From Pseudorhodobacter antarcticus (GTDB lineage Bacteria; Pseudomonadota; Alphaproteobacteria; Rhodobacterales; Rhodobacteraceae): a DNA stretch of 64,000 bases. The number at the start of each line of letters is the position of its first letter. Position 1 is the first letter of the stretch. This document shows, piece after piece, positions 11,394 through 19,417 of the stretch. A program made the position numbers and the translations under genes. The stretch covers positions 37,988 to 101,987 of the forward strand of contig CAMAYO010000001.1 of NCBI GenBank assembly GCA_945862465.1, read 5' to 3'. The notes under the pieces were generated by a model. That model saw only the letters and a program-made list of their open reading frames with translations, was not told the origin of the DNA and did no database searches.

Positions 11394-12413
11394 ATGGACT
11401 TTGTACATTTTCTGTCTAGCCATATGCTGGACCCCGCTTTGGGCGGCAAGGCGCTGTATCGCAATGTGGTGGCGCAGGCCATTCATGCGGAAGCCGTAGG
11501 CTATGACGGCGTGGGCCTGCCAGAACACCATTTGGTCAATATCTTGCTGATCCCCTCTCCGTTGCAAATGGCGGTCAAGATTGCAGCCCACACCAAGCGG
11601 GTGCGCTTGGTGACATCGGTTTGCCAACTGCCGCTGCGCGATATGCGCGTCTTTGCCGGAGAGGTTATTCAGGCCCAAGCCCTGTGCGATGGCCGTTTGA
11701 TGCTGGGCGTGGGCAAGGGGGCGTTTGGGTTTGAAACCGAACTGATGGCCGTTCCTTTTGCTGAAACCAAGCCGCGCTTTGAAGAGGCGCTGGCGGTGCT
11801 GGAAGCGTTGCTGACCCGCGCGGATGTGGCGTGGGACGGGGTGCATTACAAGTTTGACGCCCTGACCATCATGCCGCGCCCCGAAGACCCTATTCCCCTG
11901 ATGCTGGGCGTCATGCTTCCTGCGGGGATCGAAGCGGCCGCAGCCAAGGGCTATCATGTGCAAACCACGCCCTTGGGGGCCACGCATGGTCAGCTCGAGG
12001 CGCAAGTTTCGGCCTTTCATCGCGGTAAGGCTGCGGGCGGCCATGCCAACCGGCTGTCACTGCAACGGGGCGTGTATTTGGTGAATTCCGAAGCCGAGCG
12101 CCGCCGGATGGTGGCCTTTGCGCACCGCTATTACTCCAGCTTTGACAATGTCTTTGGCGGGCCGGGGATTGTCGATCAGGGCATCATCCGCCCACTGCCG
12201 CGCAGCCAGACCCCAGAAGAATTGGGCCAGAACATCTTGATTTGCCAAAAGGATCAGATGATCGACCGTCTGGCCGAATATGCCGCCCTTGGGATTGACG
12301 AGATCATCGTCACCTCCAACTTCGGCCAGCCGCAAGACGAGACGCTGGCCATGATGACCCAATTTGCGGCCGAGATCATGCCGCAGTTTCGCCCCCACCC
12401 CATCGCCGCTTAA
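11394..12413 (+). CDS. LLM-class (luciferase-like) flavin-dependent oxidoreductase
   Basis: TIM-barrel enzyme of 339 residues in the bacterial luciferase-like superfamily, normally using FMNH2 or F420 to oxygenate or reduce small organic substrates. Family features are the N-terminal barrel strand MDFVHFLSSH, the VGLPEHH segment around 45-50, the GDGRLMLGVGKGAF-type glycine-rich segment near 105-115, and the C-terminal region that selects by flow from a reductase. The start at 11394 follows GGAGGA and is preferred to an in-frame ATG at 11373. It leads a tight operon: tautomerase 9 nt downstream, then hydrolase after 3 nt. Substrate unknown. Confidence 0.88.
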   Translation: MDFVHFLSSHMLDPALGGKALYRNVVAQAIHAEAVGYDGVGLPEHHLVNILLIPSPLQMAVKIAAHTKRVRLVTSVCQLPLRDMRVFAGEVIQAQALCDGRLMLGVGKGAFGFETELMAVPFAETKPRFEEALAVLEALLTRADVAWDGVHYKFDALTIMPRPEDPIPLMLGVMLPAGIEAAAAKGYHVQTTPLGATHGQLEAQVSAFHRGKAAGGHANRLSLQRGVYLVNSEAERRRMVAFAHRYYSSFDNVFGGPGIVDQGIIRPLPRSQTPEELGQNILICQKDQMIDRLAEYAALGIDEIIVTSNFGQPQDETLAMMTQFAAEIMPQFRPHPIAA

Positions 12414-12422
12414 GGAGCCGCC

Positions 12423-12614
12423 ATGCCCGTGATCCGTATTGATATGTTTGAAGGCCGCACCACAGCGCAAAAGCGCGCCTGTGCCGAAGCTGTGACCAAG
12501 GCTTGGGTCGATACCTGCGGCGGCACACCTGCTTCGGTGACGATTATCTTTGGCGATGTGGCCAAAAGCGATTGGGCCACGGCGGGGCGCTTGGCCTCTG
12601 ACCCCAAGGAATAA
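12423..12614 (+). CDS. 4-oxalocrotonate tautomerase family protein
   Basis: Small enzyme of 63 residues. The residue after the initiator methionine is proline, the catalytic Pro1 of the 4-OT superfamily after methionine removal, followed by VIRIDMFEGRT, which matches the family beta strand and Arg11-type residue. Length agrees with 62-residue 4-OT subunits that form hexamers. Members isomerise dienol/enone intermediates of aromatic meta-cleavage pathways, but many act on other substrates. AAGGAG precedes the ATG. Its place between an LLM oxidoreductase and an alpha/beta hydrolase suggests one pathway. Confidence 0.85.
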   Translation: MPVIRIDMFEGRTTAQKRACAEAVTKAWVDTCGGTPASVTIIFGDVAKSDWATAGRLASDPKE

Positions 12615-12617
12615 GCC

Positions 12618-13385
12618 ATGCGCAGCGCCTATTCGGTGGCGGGCGAGGGGCCGGCCCTGTTCTTGATCCACGGCATTGGCGCGCGGCGGGCCACGTTTGA
12701 CAGGCTGGTCGAAGGCTTAAGCGATCGGTTCACCTGCATCTCCTACGACCTGCGCGGGCATGGGCTGTCGCCCTTACCTGCGGGCCAGTTTGGCTTGGAT
12801 GATCTGGTGGACGACCTAGAGGAGTTGCGCGCCCGCCTTGGTATCGGACAGGCGCATTTTGCGGGGCACTCCTTGGGCGGCATGATCGGGCCGCGCTATG
12901 CGCTGCGCTATCCTGACAGGGTGCTGTCGCTGGGCCTGTGGTCAACTGCCGCCTTTCGCACTGAGGATGACAGCGCCAAGGTGATGGGCGTGGTAAAACT
13001 GATGCGCGAAAAGGGGATCGGTCCGGTGCTGGATACGCTGACCGCGCGCTGGTTCACCGATGCATTTTGCGCCGCCCGCCCCGATGTGATCGACTGGCGC
13101 AAGCGTCAGGTGATGGACACCGACGCGAACGTTTTCCTGAACGTCTTTGATATCTATGCTGAAATTGAAATGGCCCCATGGCTGCATCAGGTGAAAGCCC
13201 CCTGCCAGATCATCACCGGCGCGTTGGATGGCGGCTGCAACCCGCGCCTGAACACGCTTATCCATCAGGCGCTTGCGGGATCAGAGCTGGTGATCCTAGA
13301 CAAGCTCAAACACGCGATCTTCATCGAGGCGAGTGAGGTGGTTCTGCCCCATGTGCGACAGTTCTTGCTGGCGCAGGGTGGGTAA
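12618..13385 (+). CDS. Alpha/beta hydrolase (enol-lactonase-like)
   Basis: Hydrolase of 255 residues with a full catalytic triad pattern: nucleophile Ser in GHSLGG near residue 89, acidic residue in GALDGGCNP near 200, and His in KLKHAIFIEAS near 235. The oxyanion segment LFLIHGIGARR is near the N-terminus. Overall layout resembles 3-oxoadipate enol-lactonases and meta-cleavage hydrolases, but I cannot assign the substrate. It is the third gene of the LLM/tautomerase/hydrolase operon, with a 3-nt gap to the tautomerase gene. No terminator is obvious before tgt. Confidence 0.87.
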   Translation: MRSAYSVAGEGPALFLIHGIGARRATFDRLVEGLSDRFTCISYDLRGHGLSPLPAGQFGLDDLVDDLEELRARLGIGQAHFAGHSLGGMIGPRYALRYPDRVLSLGLWSTAAFRTEDDSAKVMGVVKLMREKGIGPVLDTLTARWFTDAFCAARPDVIDWRKRQVMDTDANVFLNVFDIYAEIEMAPWLHQVKAPCQIITGALDGGCNPRLNTLIHQALAGSELVILDKLKHAIFIEASEVVLPHVRQFLLAQGG

Positions 13386-13472
13386 GGATTGGGCGCGGGG
13401 CGTAAGTCTGCGCCGCCCGCCCTTGGCTTTCCGGCCCGTCTGACGCAGAAGGGCGTCCGAACGGAGACAGCC

Positions 13473-14603
13473 ATGACCCAACGCTTTGCTTTTGACATTC
13501 ATGCCAAAGATGGCCGCGCGCGCACCGGGGTGATTTCAACCCCAAGGGGCGATATTCGCACGCCGGCCTTTATGCCGGTGGGCACGGCGGCCACTGTCAA
13601 AGCGATGATGCCAGAATCCGTGCGCGCCACGGGGGCGGATATTCTCTTGGGCAACACCTACCATCTGATGCTGCGCCCCACGGCGGAACGCATCGCCGCT
13701 TTGGGCGGGTTGCACCAGTTCATGAACTGGCAGCGCCCGATCCTGACCGATTCCGGCGGGTTTCAGGTGATGAGCCTGTCGGCTTTGCGCAAACTGACCG
13801 AAGAGGGCGTGCGCTTTTCATCGCATATCGACGGGTCAAAACATATGCTAACCCCCGAGCGCAGCATGGAGATCCAGCGCCTTTTGGGGTCTGACATTGT
13901 GATGTGCTTTGACGAATGCCCCGCCTTGCCCGCCACCGATGCGGCGGTGGCGCAATCGATGCGGATGTCGATGCGCTGGGCGGATCGCTCGCGCCAGGCC
14001 TTTGGCGACAGGCCGGGGCACGCGCTCTTTGGCATTCAACAAGGCGGCGTGAACCGTGATCTGCGCGGCGAAAGTGCCCAAGCCCTGCGGGCCATTGGTT
14101 TTGATGGCTATGCTGTGGGCGGCCTTGCCGTGGGCGAGGGGCAAGACGCCATGTTCGGTGTGCTAGACTATGCCCCCGATATGCTGCCCGAAGATAAGCC
14201 GCGCTATCTGATGGGCGTGGGCAAGCCTGATGACATTGTGGGGGCTGTGGAACGCGGCATTGATATGATGGATTGTGTGCTGCCCTCGCGCTCTGGCCGC
14301 ACGGGGCAGGTTTGGACACGGCGCGGCCCGGTGGCGATCAAGAACGCCCGCCACCAAAACGACCCGCGCCCGATTGATGAGGATTGCACCTGCCCCTGCT
14401 GCCAAGGCTACAGCCGCGCCTATCTGCACCATGTGTTTAAGGCCGAAGAGATTATCTCCAGCATGCTTTTGACATGGCACAACCTGCATTATTTCCAAGA
14501 GTTGATGCAGGGCCTGCGGGGTGCCATTGCCGCGGGTAATTTGGCGGGCTTTGTGGCCCAGTTTCATGCCCAGCGCGCGCAAGGCGATATTGAACCCTTA
14601 TAA
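13473..14603 (+). CDS. tgt: tRNA-guanine transglycosylase (queuine/preQ1)
   Basis: Exchanges guanine 34 of tRNAs for Asp, Asn, His and Tyr with the queuosine precursor preQ1; 376 residues, the normal bacterial length. The [14 protein letters not shown] segment holds the catalytic aspartate near residue 90, and [11 protein letters not shown] lies near 272. The C-terminal zinc site is CxCxxC-x~25-H (CTCPCC near 308). The start at 13473 is preceded by ACGGAG and gives the conserved [11 protein letters not shown]. The partner enzyme QueA is encoded at 37216-38250, outside this operon. A tRNA-Asp(GTC), one of its substrates, lies at 18854. Confidence 0.97.
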   Translation: MTQRFAFDIHAKDGRARTGVISTPRGDIRTPAFMPVGTAATVKAMMPESVRATGADILLGNTYHLMLRPTAERIAALGGLHQFMNWQRPILTDSGGFQVMSLSALRKLTEEGVRFSSHIDGSKHMLTPERSMEIQRLLGSDIVMCFDECPALPATDAAVAQSMRMSMRWADRSRQAFGDRPGHALFGIQQGGVNRDLRGESAQALRAIGFDGYAVGGLAVGEGQDAMFGVLDYAPDMLPEDKPRYLMGVGKPDDIVGAVERGIDMMDCVLPSRSGRTGQVWTRRGPVAIKNARHQNDPRPIDEDCTCPCCQGYSRAYLHHVFKAEEIISSMLLTWHNLHYFQELMQGLRGAIAAGNLAGFVAQFHAQRAQGDIEPL

Positions 14604-14677
14604 GCCCCCAAGGCGCCGCACGCCTGTCTTTTTGCGCGCCCCGCTACCCAATCGGGCCCTTGCACCTTGCCCCCCAT

Positions 14678-14703
14678 CGTCTCATGATCTTGAAAATGAG
14701 ACG
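14678..14703. repeat. Inverted repeat upstream of lon
   Basis: A perfect 8-bp inverted repeat (CGTCTCAT and its complement) surrounds a 10-nt loop containing CTTGAAA. It is followed by GGGCAGGG, not a T-run, so it is not a clear terminator of tgt. It could be an operator or a processing hairpin in the 215-bp tgt-lon gap. Confidence 0.4.
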
Positions 14704-14714
14704 GGCAGGGATGG

Positions 14715-14744
14715 TTGACATGGCCCCTCGGCCACACCAGATAA
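14715..14744 (+). promoter_or_regulatory. Possible lon promoter
   Basis: TTGACA at 14715-14720 is followed after 18 bp by AGATAA at 14739-14744. The start of lon is 75 bp downstream. The match to housekeeping promoters is moderate and no convincing heat-shock sigma-32 promoter was found. Confidence 0.35.
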
Positions 14745-14818
14745 AGTTGGCGAGCAGGGGAAGGCCCGAAGGTTGCCGACGATCGGGACACAGGCCTTCC
14801 TGCTAGAAAGGAACGAAG

Positions 14819-17227
14819 ATGACGGACAAGTTGTCACCCAGTTACCCCGTGTTGCCGTTGCGCGACATTGTGGTGTTTCCCCATATGATTGTGCCCTTGT
14901 TTGTGGGCCGCGAAAAATCGGTCCGCGCCTTGGAAGAGGTCATGGCCGATGACAAGCAAATCTTGCTGTCCAGCCAGATTGACCCTTCGGTCGATGATCC
15001 GGCGATTGATGGCATCTACCGCGTGGGCGTTTTGGCCAATGTGCTGCAACTGCTGAAATTGCCCGATGGCACGGTGAAGGTGCTGGTCGAAGGCAAGGGC
15101 CGTGTGAAGATCACCGAATTTGTCGACAACCCCTCGTTCTTTGAGGCCCGTGTGTCGCGGTTGACCGAAGTTCCCGGCGATAAAGCCTCGTCCGAGGCTA
15201 TGTTGCGGTCGGTGACGGATGAATTCGAACGCTATGCCAAAATCAAAAAGAACATCCCCGAAGAGGCGCTGCAAGCCGTGGCTGACACGACCGAACCGGC
15301 CCGTCTGGCTGATTTGGTCGCAGGGCATCTGGGTGCGGATGTCGCGCTGAAACAAGACATCTTGGAAACGCTGGACGTGGCCGAGCGGTTGGAAAAGATC
15401 TTCGGCCATATGCAGGGCGAAATGTCTGTCTTGCAGGTCGAGAAAAAGATCAAATCGCGGGTGAAAACCCAGATGGAAAAGACCCAGCGCGAATACTATT
15501 TGAATGAGCAGATGAAGGCCATTCAGAAGGAATTGGGCGACGGCGAGGAAGGCCAAAACGAGCTGGCCGAGCTGGAAGAGCGTATCTTCACGACCAAGTT
15601 CAGCAAAGAAGCCCGCGAAAAGGCGGAAGCCGAGTTCAAAAAGCTGAAATCCATGAGCCCGATGAGTGCGGAAGCCACCGTGGTGCGCAACTATCTGGAT
15701 TGGCTGCTGTCGGTTCCATGGGGCGTCAAAAGCCGTGTGAAAAAAGACTTGATCGAGGCGCAAAAGGTGCTGGACCAAGACCATTACGGCTTGGACAAGG
15801 TCAAAGAGCGCATCGTGGAATATCTGGCGGTGCAAGCCCGTTCGGCCAAGCTTAAGGGACCGATCCTGTGCCTTGTTGGCCCACCGGGTGTGGGCAAGAC
15901 CAGCCTTGGCCGCTCGGTTGCCAAGGCCACGGGGCGCGAGTTTATCCGCATCTCGTTGGGCGGTGTGCGCGACGAATCGGAAATTCGCGGCCATCGGCGC
16001 ACTTATATCGGGTCGATGCCCGGTAAGATCATTCAGGCGCTGAAAAAGGCGAAAACCACCAACCCGCTGATCTTGCTTGATGAAATTGACAAGATGGGTC
16101 AGGACTTCCGCGGTGACCCAGCCTCAGCCATGCTAGAGGTGTTGGATCCGGAACAAAACGCCACCTTCACCGACCATTACATGGAGGTCGAATACGACCT
16201 GTCCAACGTGATGTTCATCACCACGGCCAATTCCTACAACATGCCCGGCCCGCTGCTTGACCGGATGGAGATCATTCCGCTGTCGGGTTACACCGAAGAT
16301 GAAAAGCTGGAAATCGCCAAGGGCCATTTGCTGCCTAAGCAGGTCAAGGCCAATGGGCTCAAGCGCGGTGAATTTGCCGTGTCGGATGCCGCTTTGACCC
16401 ATGTGATCCGCTACTACACACGCGAAGCCGGTGTGCGGAACTTGGAACGTGAGATTGCCAAACTGGGGCGCAAGGCGATCACGGATATTCTCAAAGCCAA
16501 AACCACGTCGGTCGATGTCGATGTGGCCAAGGTGGAAGAATATCTGGGCGTGCAGCGCTATCGCCATGGGCTGGCCGAAAAGGAAGATCAGGTGGGTGTT
16601 GTCACCGGATTGGCTTGGACGTCTGTGGGCGGTGAGATCTTGCAGATCGAAGCCCTGCGCCTGCCCGGCAAGGGCCGGATGAAGACCACCGGCAAGCTGG
16701 GCGATGTGATGAAGGAATCGATTGATGCAGCGGCCTCTTATGTCCGCTCGATCAGCCCCGAACTGGGGGTGAAGCCGCCCAAGTTTGAAACGATGGACAT
16801 TCACGTGCACGTGCCCGAAGGGGCGACGCCCAAGGATGGCCCCTCGGCAGGCTTGGCGATGGTGACATCGATTGTGTCGGTGATCACCGGCATTGCGGTG
16901 CGCAAAGATGTGGCCATGACGGGTGAAGTGACCCTGCGCGGCAATGCTTTGCCCATTGGCGGCCTAAAAGAAAAGCTGCTGGCAGCGCTGCGGGCAGGGA
17001 TGACGACGGTGTTTATCCCCGAAGAAAACGCCAAGGATCTGATCGACATTCCGGAAAATGTGAAACAGGGATTGAAGATCATCCCCGTGAGCCACGTGCG
17101 CGAAGTGCTGAAAATAGCCTTGGTGCGCGACCCCGTGCCGGTGGAATGGGACGAGGCGGCAGAAGAAGCCGCAGCCCTTGCCCGCCAAGCGCGGCGCGAC
17201 GAAGTGGCCGCGCCAACGGCACATTGA
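14819..17227 (+). CDS. lon: ATP-dependent Lon protease
   Basis: Cytoplasmic AAA+ serine protease that degrades misfolded and regulatory proteins; 802 residues, the usual LonA length. Order of domains: N-terminal LON substrate-binding domain (about 1-200), coiled-coil linker, AAA+ ATPase with Walker A GPPGVGKT at 354-361 and Walker B LILLDEIDKMG, and the protease domain with the Ser676/Lys719 dyad in KDGPSAGLAM and GGLKEK. AAAGGAACGA precedes the ATG. A strong terminator lies right after the stop. In many alphaproteobacteria hupB follows lon; here two valine tRNA genes do. Confidence 0.98.
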   Translation: MTDKLSPSYPVLPLRDIVVFPHMIVPLFVGREKSVRALEEVMADDKQILLSSQIDPSVDDPAIDGIYRVGVLANVLQLLKLPDGTVKVLVEGKGRVKITEFVDNPSFFEARVSRLTEVPGDKASSEAMLRSVTDEFERYAKIKKNIPEEALQAVADTTEPARLADLVAGHLGADVALKQDILETLDVAERLEKIFGHMQGEMSVLQVEKKIKSRVKTQMEKTQREYYLNEQMKAIQKELGDGEEGQNELAELEERIFTTKFSKEAREKAEAEFKKLKSMSPMSAEATVVRNYLDWLLSVPWGVKSRVKKDLIEAQKVLDQDHYGLDKVKERIVEYLAVQARSAKLKGPILCLVGPPGVGKTSLGRSVAKATGREFIRISLGGVRDESEIRGHRRTYIGSMPGKIIQALKKAKTTNPLILLDEIDKMGQDFRGDPASAMLEVLDPEQNATFTDHYMEVEYDLSNVMFITTANSYNMPGPLLDRMEIIPLSGYTEDEKLEIAKGHLLPKQVKANGLKRGEFAVSDAALTHVIRYYTREAGVRNLEREIAKLGRKAITDILKAKTTSVDVDVAKVEEYLGVQRYRHGLAEKEDQVGVVTGLAWTSVGGEILQIEALRLPGKGRMKTTGKLGDVMKESIDAAASYVRSISPELGVKPPKFETMDIHVHVPEGATPKDGPSAGLAMVTSIVSVITGIAVRKDVAMTGEVTLRGNALPIGGLKEKLLAALRAGMTTVFIPEENAKDLIDIPENVKQGLKIIPVSHVREVLKIALVRDPVPVEWDEAAEEAAALARQARRDEVAAPTAH

Positions 17228-17230
17228 CAA

Positions 17231-17256
17231 AAAAGGCGCCCTGCAGGGCGCCTTTT
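17231..17256. terminator. Terminator of lon
   Basis: A perfect inverted repeat of 11 bp (AAAAGGCGCCC and complement) with a TGCA loop ends in TTTT, starting 3 bp after the lon stop. Confidence 0.85.
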
Positions 17257-17268
17257 GCTTCAGGCCAT

Positions 17269-17320
17269 GATTTTTCGCAGAAAAATCGGGTTGGGCCAGT
17301 CGGTTTTTCTGCGAAAAATC
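17269..17320. repeat. Nested inverted repeat between lon and tRNA-Val
   Basis: Two 20-bp arms, 17269-17288 and 17301-17320, are inverted copies with one mismatch, separated by 12 bp. Each arm is itself a small palindrome: GATTTTTC-GCA-GAAAAATC in the first and the same with one change in the second. It lies after the lon terminator and before the tRNA promoter, so it is neither. It may be a dispersed intergenic repeat or a binding site. Confidence 0.7.
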
Positions 17321-17418
17321 TGTGCCCCTACGATCCACAAGCCGGCTTTTTTCAAGCCGTTCAGACCCGCCTCTGTCAAGAATCTGTCACTTTGGCCAAG
17401 GCTTCGCGCATCGGCCCC

Positions 17419-17447
17419 TTGCAGCTGATTTCGAACCCGACTAACAA
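17419..17447 (+). promoter_or_regulatory. Likely promoter of tRNA-Val(CAC)
   Basis: TTGCAG and TAACAA are separated by 17 bp, ending 9 bp before the mature tRNA 5' end. Position suits a tRNA promoter; the hexamer match is moderate. Confidence 0.45.
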
Positions 17448-17456
17448 GCCGTCATC

Positions 17457-17531
17457 GGGCGATTAGCTCAGCGGTAGAGCGCTTCGTTCACATCGAAGAT
17501 GTCAGCGGTTCAAATCCGTTATCGCCCACCA
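17457..17531 (+). tRNA. tRNA-Val (anticodon CAC)
   Basis: A full cloverleaf can be folded. The acceptor stem is GGGCGAT/ATCGCCC, the D arm GCTC/GAGC, and the anticodon stem CTTCG/CGAAG with loop TTCACAT. The T arm contains TTCAAAT and CCA is encoded at the end. Anticodon CAC reads GTG valine codons. Confidence 0.95.
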
Positions 17532-17539
17532 TTTTAGCC

Positions 17540-17566
17540 AAGCGCGCCCCCAAAAGGGCGCGCTTT
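17540..17566 (+). terminator. Terminator after tRNA-Val(CAC)
   Basis: A perfect 10-bp stem (AAGCGCGCCC and complement) with loop CCAAAA is followed by a short T-run. It separates the two valine tRNA genes, implying that each has its own promoter. Confidence 0.65.
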
Positions 17567-17582
17567 GTGCGTTCAAAGGGGA

Positions 17583-17611
17583 TTGCGTTGCGGGCAGACC
17601 TTGGCTAGACC
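17583..17611 (+). promoter_or_regulatory. Possible promoter of tRNA-Val(TAC)
   Basis: TTGCGT and TAGACC are separated by 17 bp, ending 9 bp before the tRNA. The arrangement mirrors that before the first valine tRNA. A terminator upstream makes a separate promoter necessary. Confidence 0.4.
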
Positions 17612-17620
17612 GCAATCTGC

Positions 17621-17696
17621 GGGTTGTTAGCTCAGTTGGTAGAGCGTCTCGTTTACACCGAGAATGTCGGCGGTTCGAGCCCGTCACGACCCACCA
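17621..17696 (+). tRNA. tRNA-Val (anticodon TAC)
   Basis: The cloverleaf has acceptor stem GGGTTGT/ACGACCC, anticodon stem TCTCG/CGAGA with loop TTTACAC, a T arm containing TTCGAGC, and encoded CCA. Anticodon TAC reads GTA and, when modified, other valine codons. It is not a copy of the neighbouring tRNA-Val(CAC): the stems differ. Confidence 0.95.
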
Positions 17697-17794
17697 ATTC
17701 CCCCGCCCTGCCCTTTCGAACAGCTTCTGTGCAGTGCTGCGCTTTTGGCTTTGGCGCTTTGCGCCTATATAGGGCCAAAGACAGGAGCCCGAAG

Positions 17795-18730
17795 ATGAGC
17801 TGGAACCCCGACCTTGATCGTTCAATTCCGCTGGGCAGTGCTGTGGATGCGATTGAAACGGTTATCATCCCGCGTGCTCGTGATCTGGGCGGGTTTGAAG
17901 TGCGCCGAGCCTTACCCTCGACCCAGCGGCAGATGGTGGGGCCGTTTATCTTTTTTGACCAAATGGGTCCGGCAGAGTTTCTGACAGGGCAGGGCATCGA
18001 TGTGCGCCCGCATCCCCATATTGGCTTGGCCACGGTGACCTATCTTCTGAAAGGCCATATCCATCACCGCGACTCATTGGGGACAGATGCCTGGATTGAT
18101 CCGGGTTCGGTCAACCTGATGGTGGCAGGGCAGGGGATCACCCATTCCGAACGGATGGACGGCCCCGCCCGCCAAGCGCCGCAAAGCCTGTTTGGCTTGC
18201 AAACTTGGCTGGCCCTGCCGCTAGACCGCGAAGATGACGCGCCAGCCTTTGTTCATGTGCCCGAAGCTGACCTGCCCGTGCTTCAGGCCGAAGGCAAGCA
18301 CGTGCGCTTGATCTTGGGCAACGCTTGGGGCGTTCAAGGGGCCCGCGCCCCGTCAGAGGCGCTTTACGCCGATGCCACCTTGGCTGCGGGGGCTGTGTTG
18401 CCCTTGCCCGATACCCACGAAGATCGCGGCGTTTATATCTTGCAGGGTGAGGTTTCGGTGGGCGGGTTGACCCACCGTGCGGGGGAGATGCTGGTCTTTC
18501 GCCCGGGCGACAGGCTTGGCGTTACAGCGGGCCCACAAGGCGCGCGCCTGATGGTGTTGGGCGGGGCTACGATGGAAGGGCCGCGCCATATTTGGTGGAA
18601 CTTTGTGGCCTCTTCCAAAGAACGGATCGAGGCTGCCAAAGAAGCCTGGCGCGCTGGCGATTGGCAGCATGGCCGCTTTCAACTGCCGCCCGGTGACAGT
18701 GCTGAATTCATCCCCGCGCCTGACCGCTAA
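17795..18730 (+). CDS. Pirin family protein
   Basis: Bicupin protein of 311 residues. The N-terminal cupin carries the pirin signature PHPHIGLATVTYLL with two metal-binding histidines, then HHRDSLG and GQGITHSE, which supply the third His and the Glu. Some pirins have quercetinase activity and others modulate enzymes or transcription, so function here is open. The start at 17795 has CAGGAG eight bases upstream; the open frame further upstream runs through tRNA-Val(TAC) and is not coding. It lies alone between tRNA genes. Confidence 0.9.
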   Translation: MSWNPDLDRSIPLGSAVDAIETVIIPRARDLGGFEVRRALPSTQRQMVGPFIFFDQMGPAEFLTGQGIDVRPHPHIGLATVTYLLKGHIHHRDSLGTDAWIDPGSVNLMVAGQGITHSERMDGPARQAPQSLFGLQTWLALPLDREDDAPAFVHVPEADLPVLQAEGKHVRLILGNAWGVQGARAPSEALYADATLAAGAVLPLPDTHEDRGVYILQGEVSVGGLTHRAGEMLVFRPGDRLGVTAGPQGARLMVLGGATMEGPRHIWWNFVASSKERIEAAKEAWRAGDWQHGRFQLPPGDSAEFIPAPDR

Positions 18731-18792
18731 GCTTGCCCGTGCAAGGACGGGTCAGGAAAGGGGCCTTGGGCCAGAATTTTGGCCATGGACGC

Positions 18793-18821
18793 TTGACGCC
18801 GCTGTCATGCTTCCGTAATAC
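18793..18821 (+). promoter_or_regulatory. Promoter of tRNA-Asp
   Basis: TTGACG and TAATAC are separated by exactly 17 bp, and the mature tRNA starts 32 bp after the -10 element. This is one of the best housekeeping promoter matches in the window. Confidence 0.65.
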
Positions 18822-18853
18822 CCCGACACGTTCGGGCGGGCCCGGATGGCTTT

Positions 18854-18930
18854 GCGGTGGTAGCTCAGTTGGTTAGAGTACCGGCCTGTCACGCCGGGGG
18901 TCGCGGGTTCGAGCCCCGTCCACCGCGCCA
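18854..18930 (+). tRNA. tRNA-Asp (anticodon GTC)
   Basis: The cloverleaf has acceptor stem GCGGTGG/CCACCGC, anticodon stem CCGGC/GCCGG with loop CTGTCAC, a T arm containing TTCGAGC, and encoded CCA. GTC is one of the anticodons whose G34 is modified by Tgt and QueA, both encoded in this window. Confidence 0.96.
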
Positions 18931-18944
18931 TTTGCCCCAAATGA

Positions 18945-18980
18945 AAACGCCCTCCGGCAACGGGGGGCGTTTCGTTTTTT
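18945..18980. terminator. Terminator after tRNA-Asp
   Basis: An 11-bp stem (one G-U pair), loop GGCAAC, then a run of six T two bases later. It lies between tRNA-Asp and the convergent GNAT gene, which ends 3 bp further on, and may serve both. Confidence 0.8.
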
Positions 18981-18982
18981 CC

Positions 18983-19417
18983 CTAAAGGGTCATGCGGTA
19001 GCGGATATGACCATCGGCCAGCACAAAGCTGTCATAAAGCTTGCGCGCCGCTGCGTTGCCGACATCGGTGTGCCAATACAGCCTGTGCCAGCCCCGTGCG
19101 CGGGCCAGCGTTTGCAGATCGGCAATCAGCGCGCGGCCTAGCCCTTGGCCACGCGCTTCTGGTGCGACGAACAGATCCTCAAGATAGCAATCCTCGCCCA
19201 TCACCCAGCTGGATGGGTGGTGGTGGTGCATGGCAAAGCCCAAAACCACGCCACCCACCTCGGCCACGCGCAGGCCCATGGGGCTGGCAGGGTCCATCAG
19301 GCGGGCCCAAGTGTGGGCGGTGATGGCAGGGGCAAGCGGGTGCTGGTAATAGTCCAGATAGCCTTGCCACAGGCCTTCCCACGCTGCCCTGTCGCCCGCG
19401 ACAGCATCGCGGATCAT
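18983..19417 (-). CDS. GNAT family N-acetyltransferase
   Basis: Acetyl-CoA-dependent acyltransferase of 144 residues. The core is DCYLEDLFVAPEARGQGLGRALI, containing the R/Q-x-x-G-x-G/A acetyl-CoA loop (ARGQGLG) near 96-102, followed by WHTDVGNAAARKLYDS as in family motif B. The substrate is unknown. The ATG at 19417 overlaps the stop of the upstream M20 peptidase gene as ATGA, so this start is preferred to one nine codons upstream, and the two are translationally coupled. Confidence 0.9.
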   Translation of the reverse strand: MIRDAVAGDRAAWEGLWQGYLDYYQHPLAPAITAHTWARLMDPASPMGLRVAEVGGVVLGFAMHHHHPSSWVMGEDCYLEDLFVAPEARGQGLGRALIADLQTLARARGWHRLYWHTDVGNAAARKLYDSFVLADGHIRYRMTL

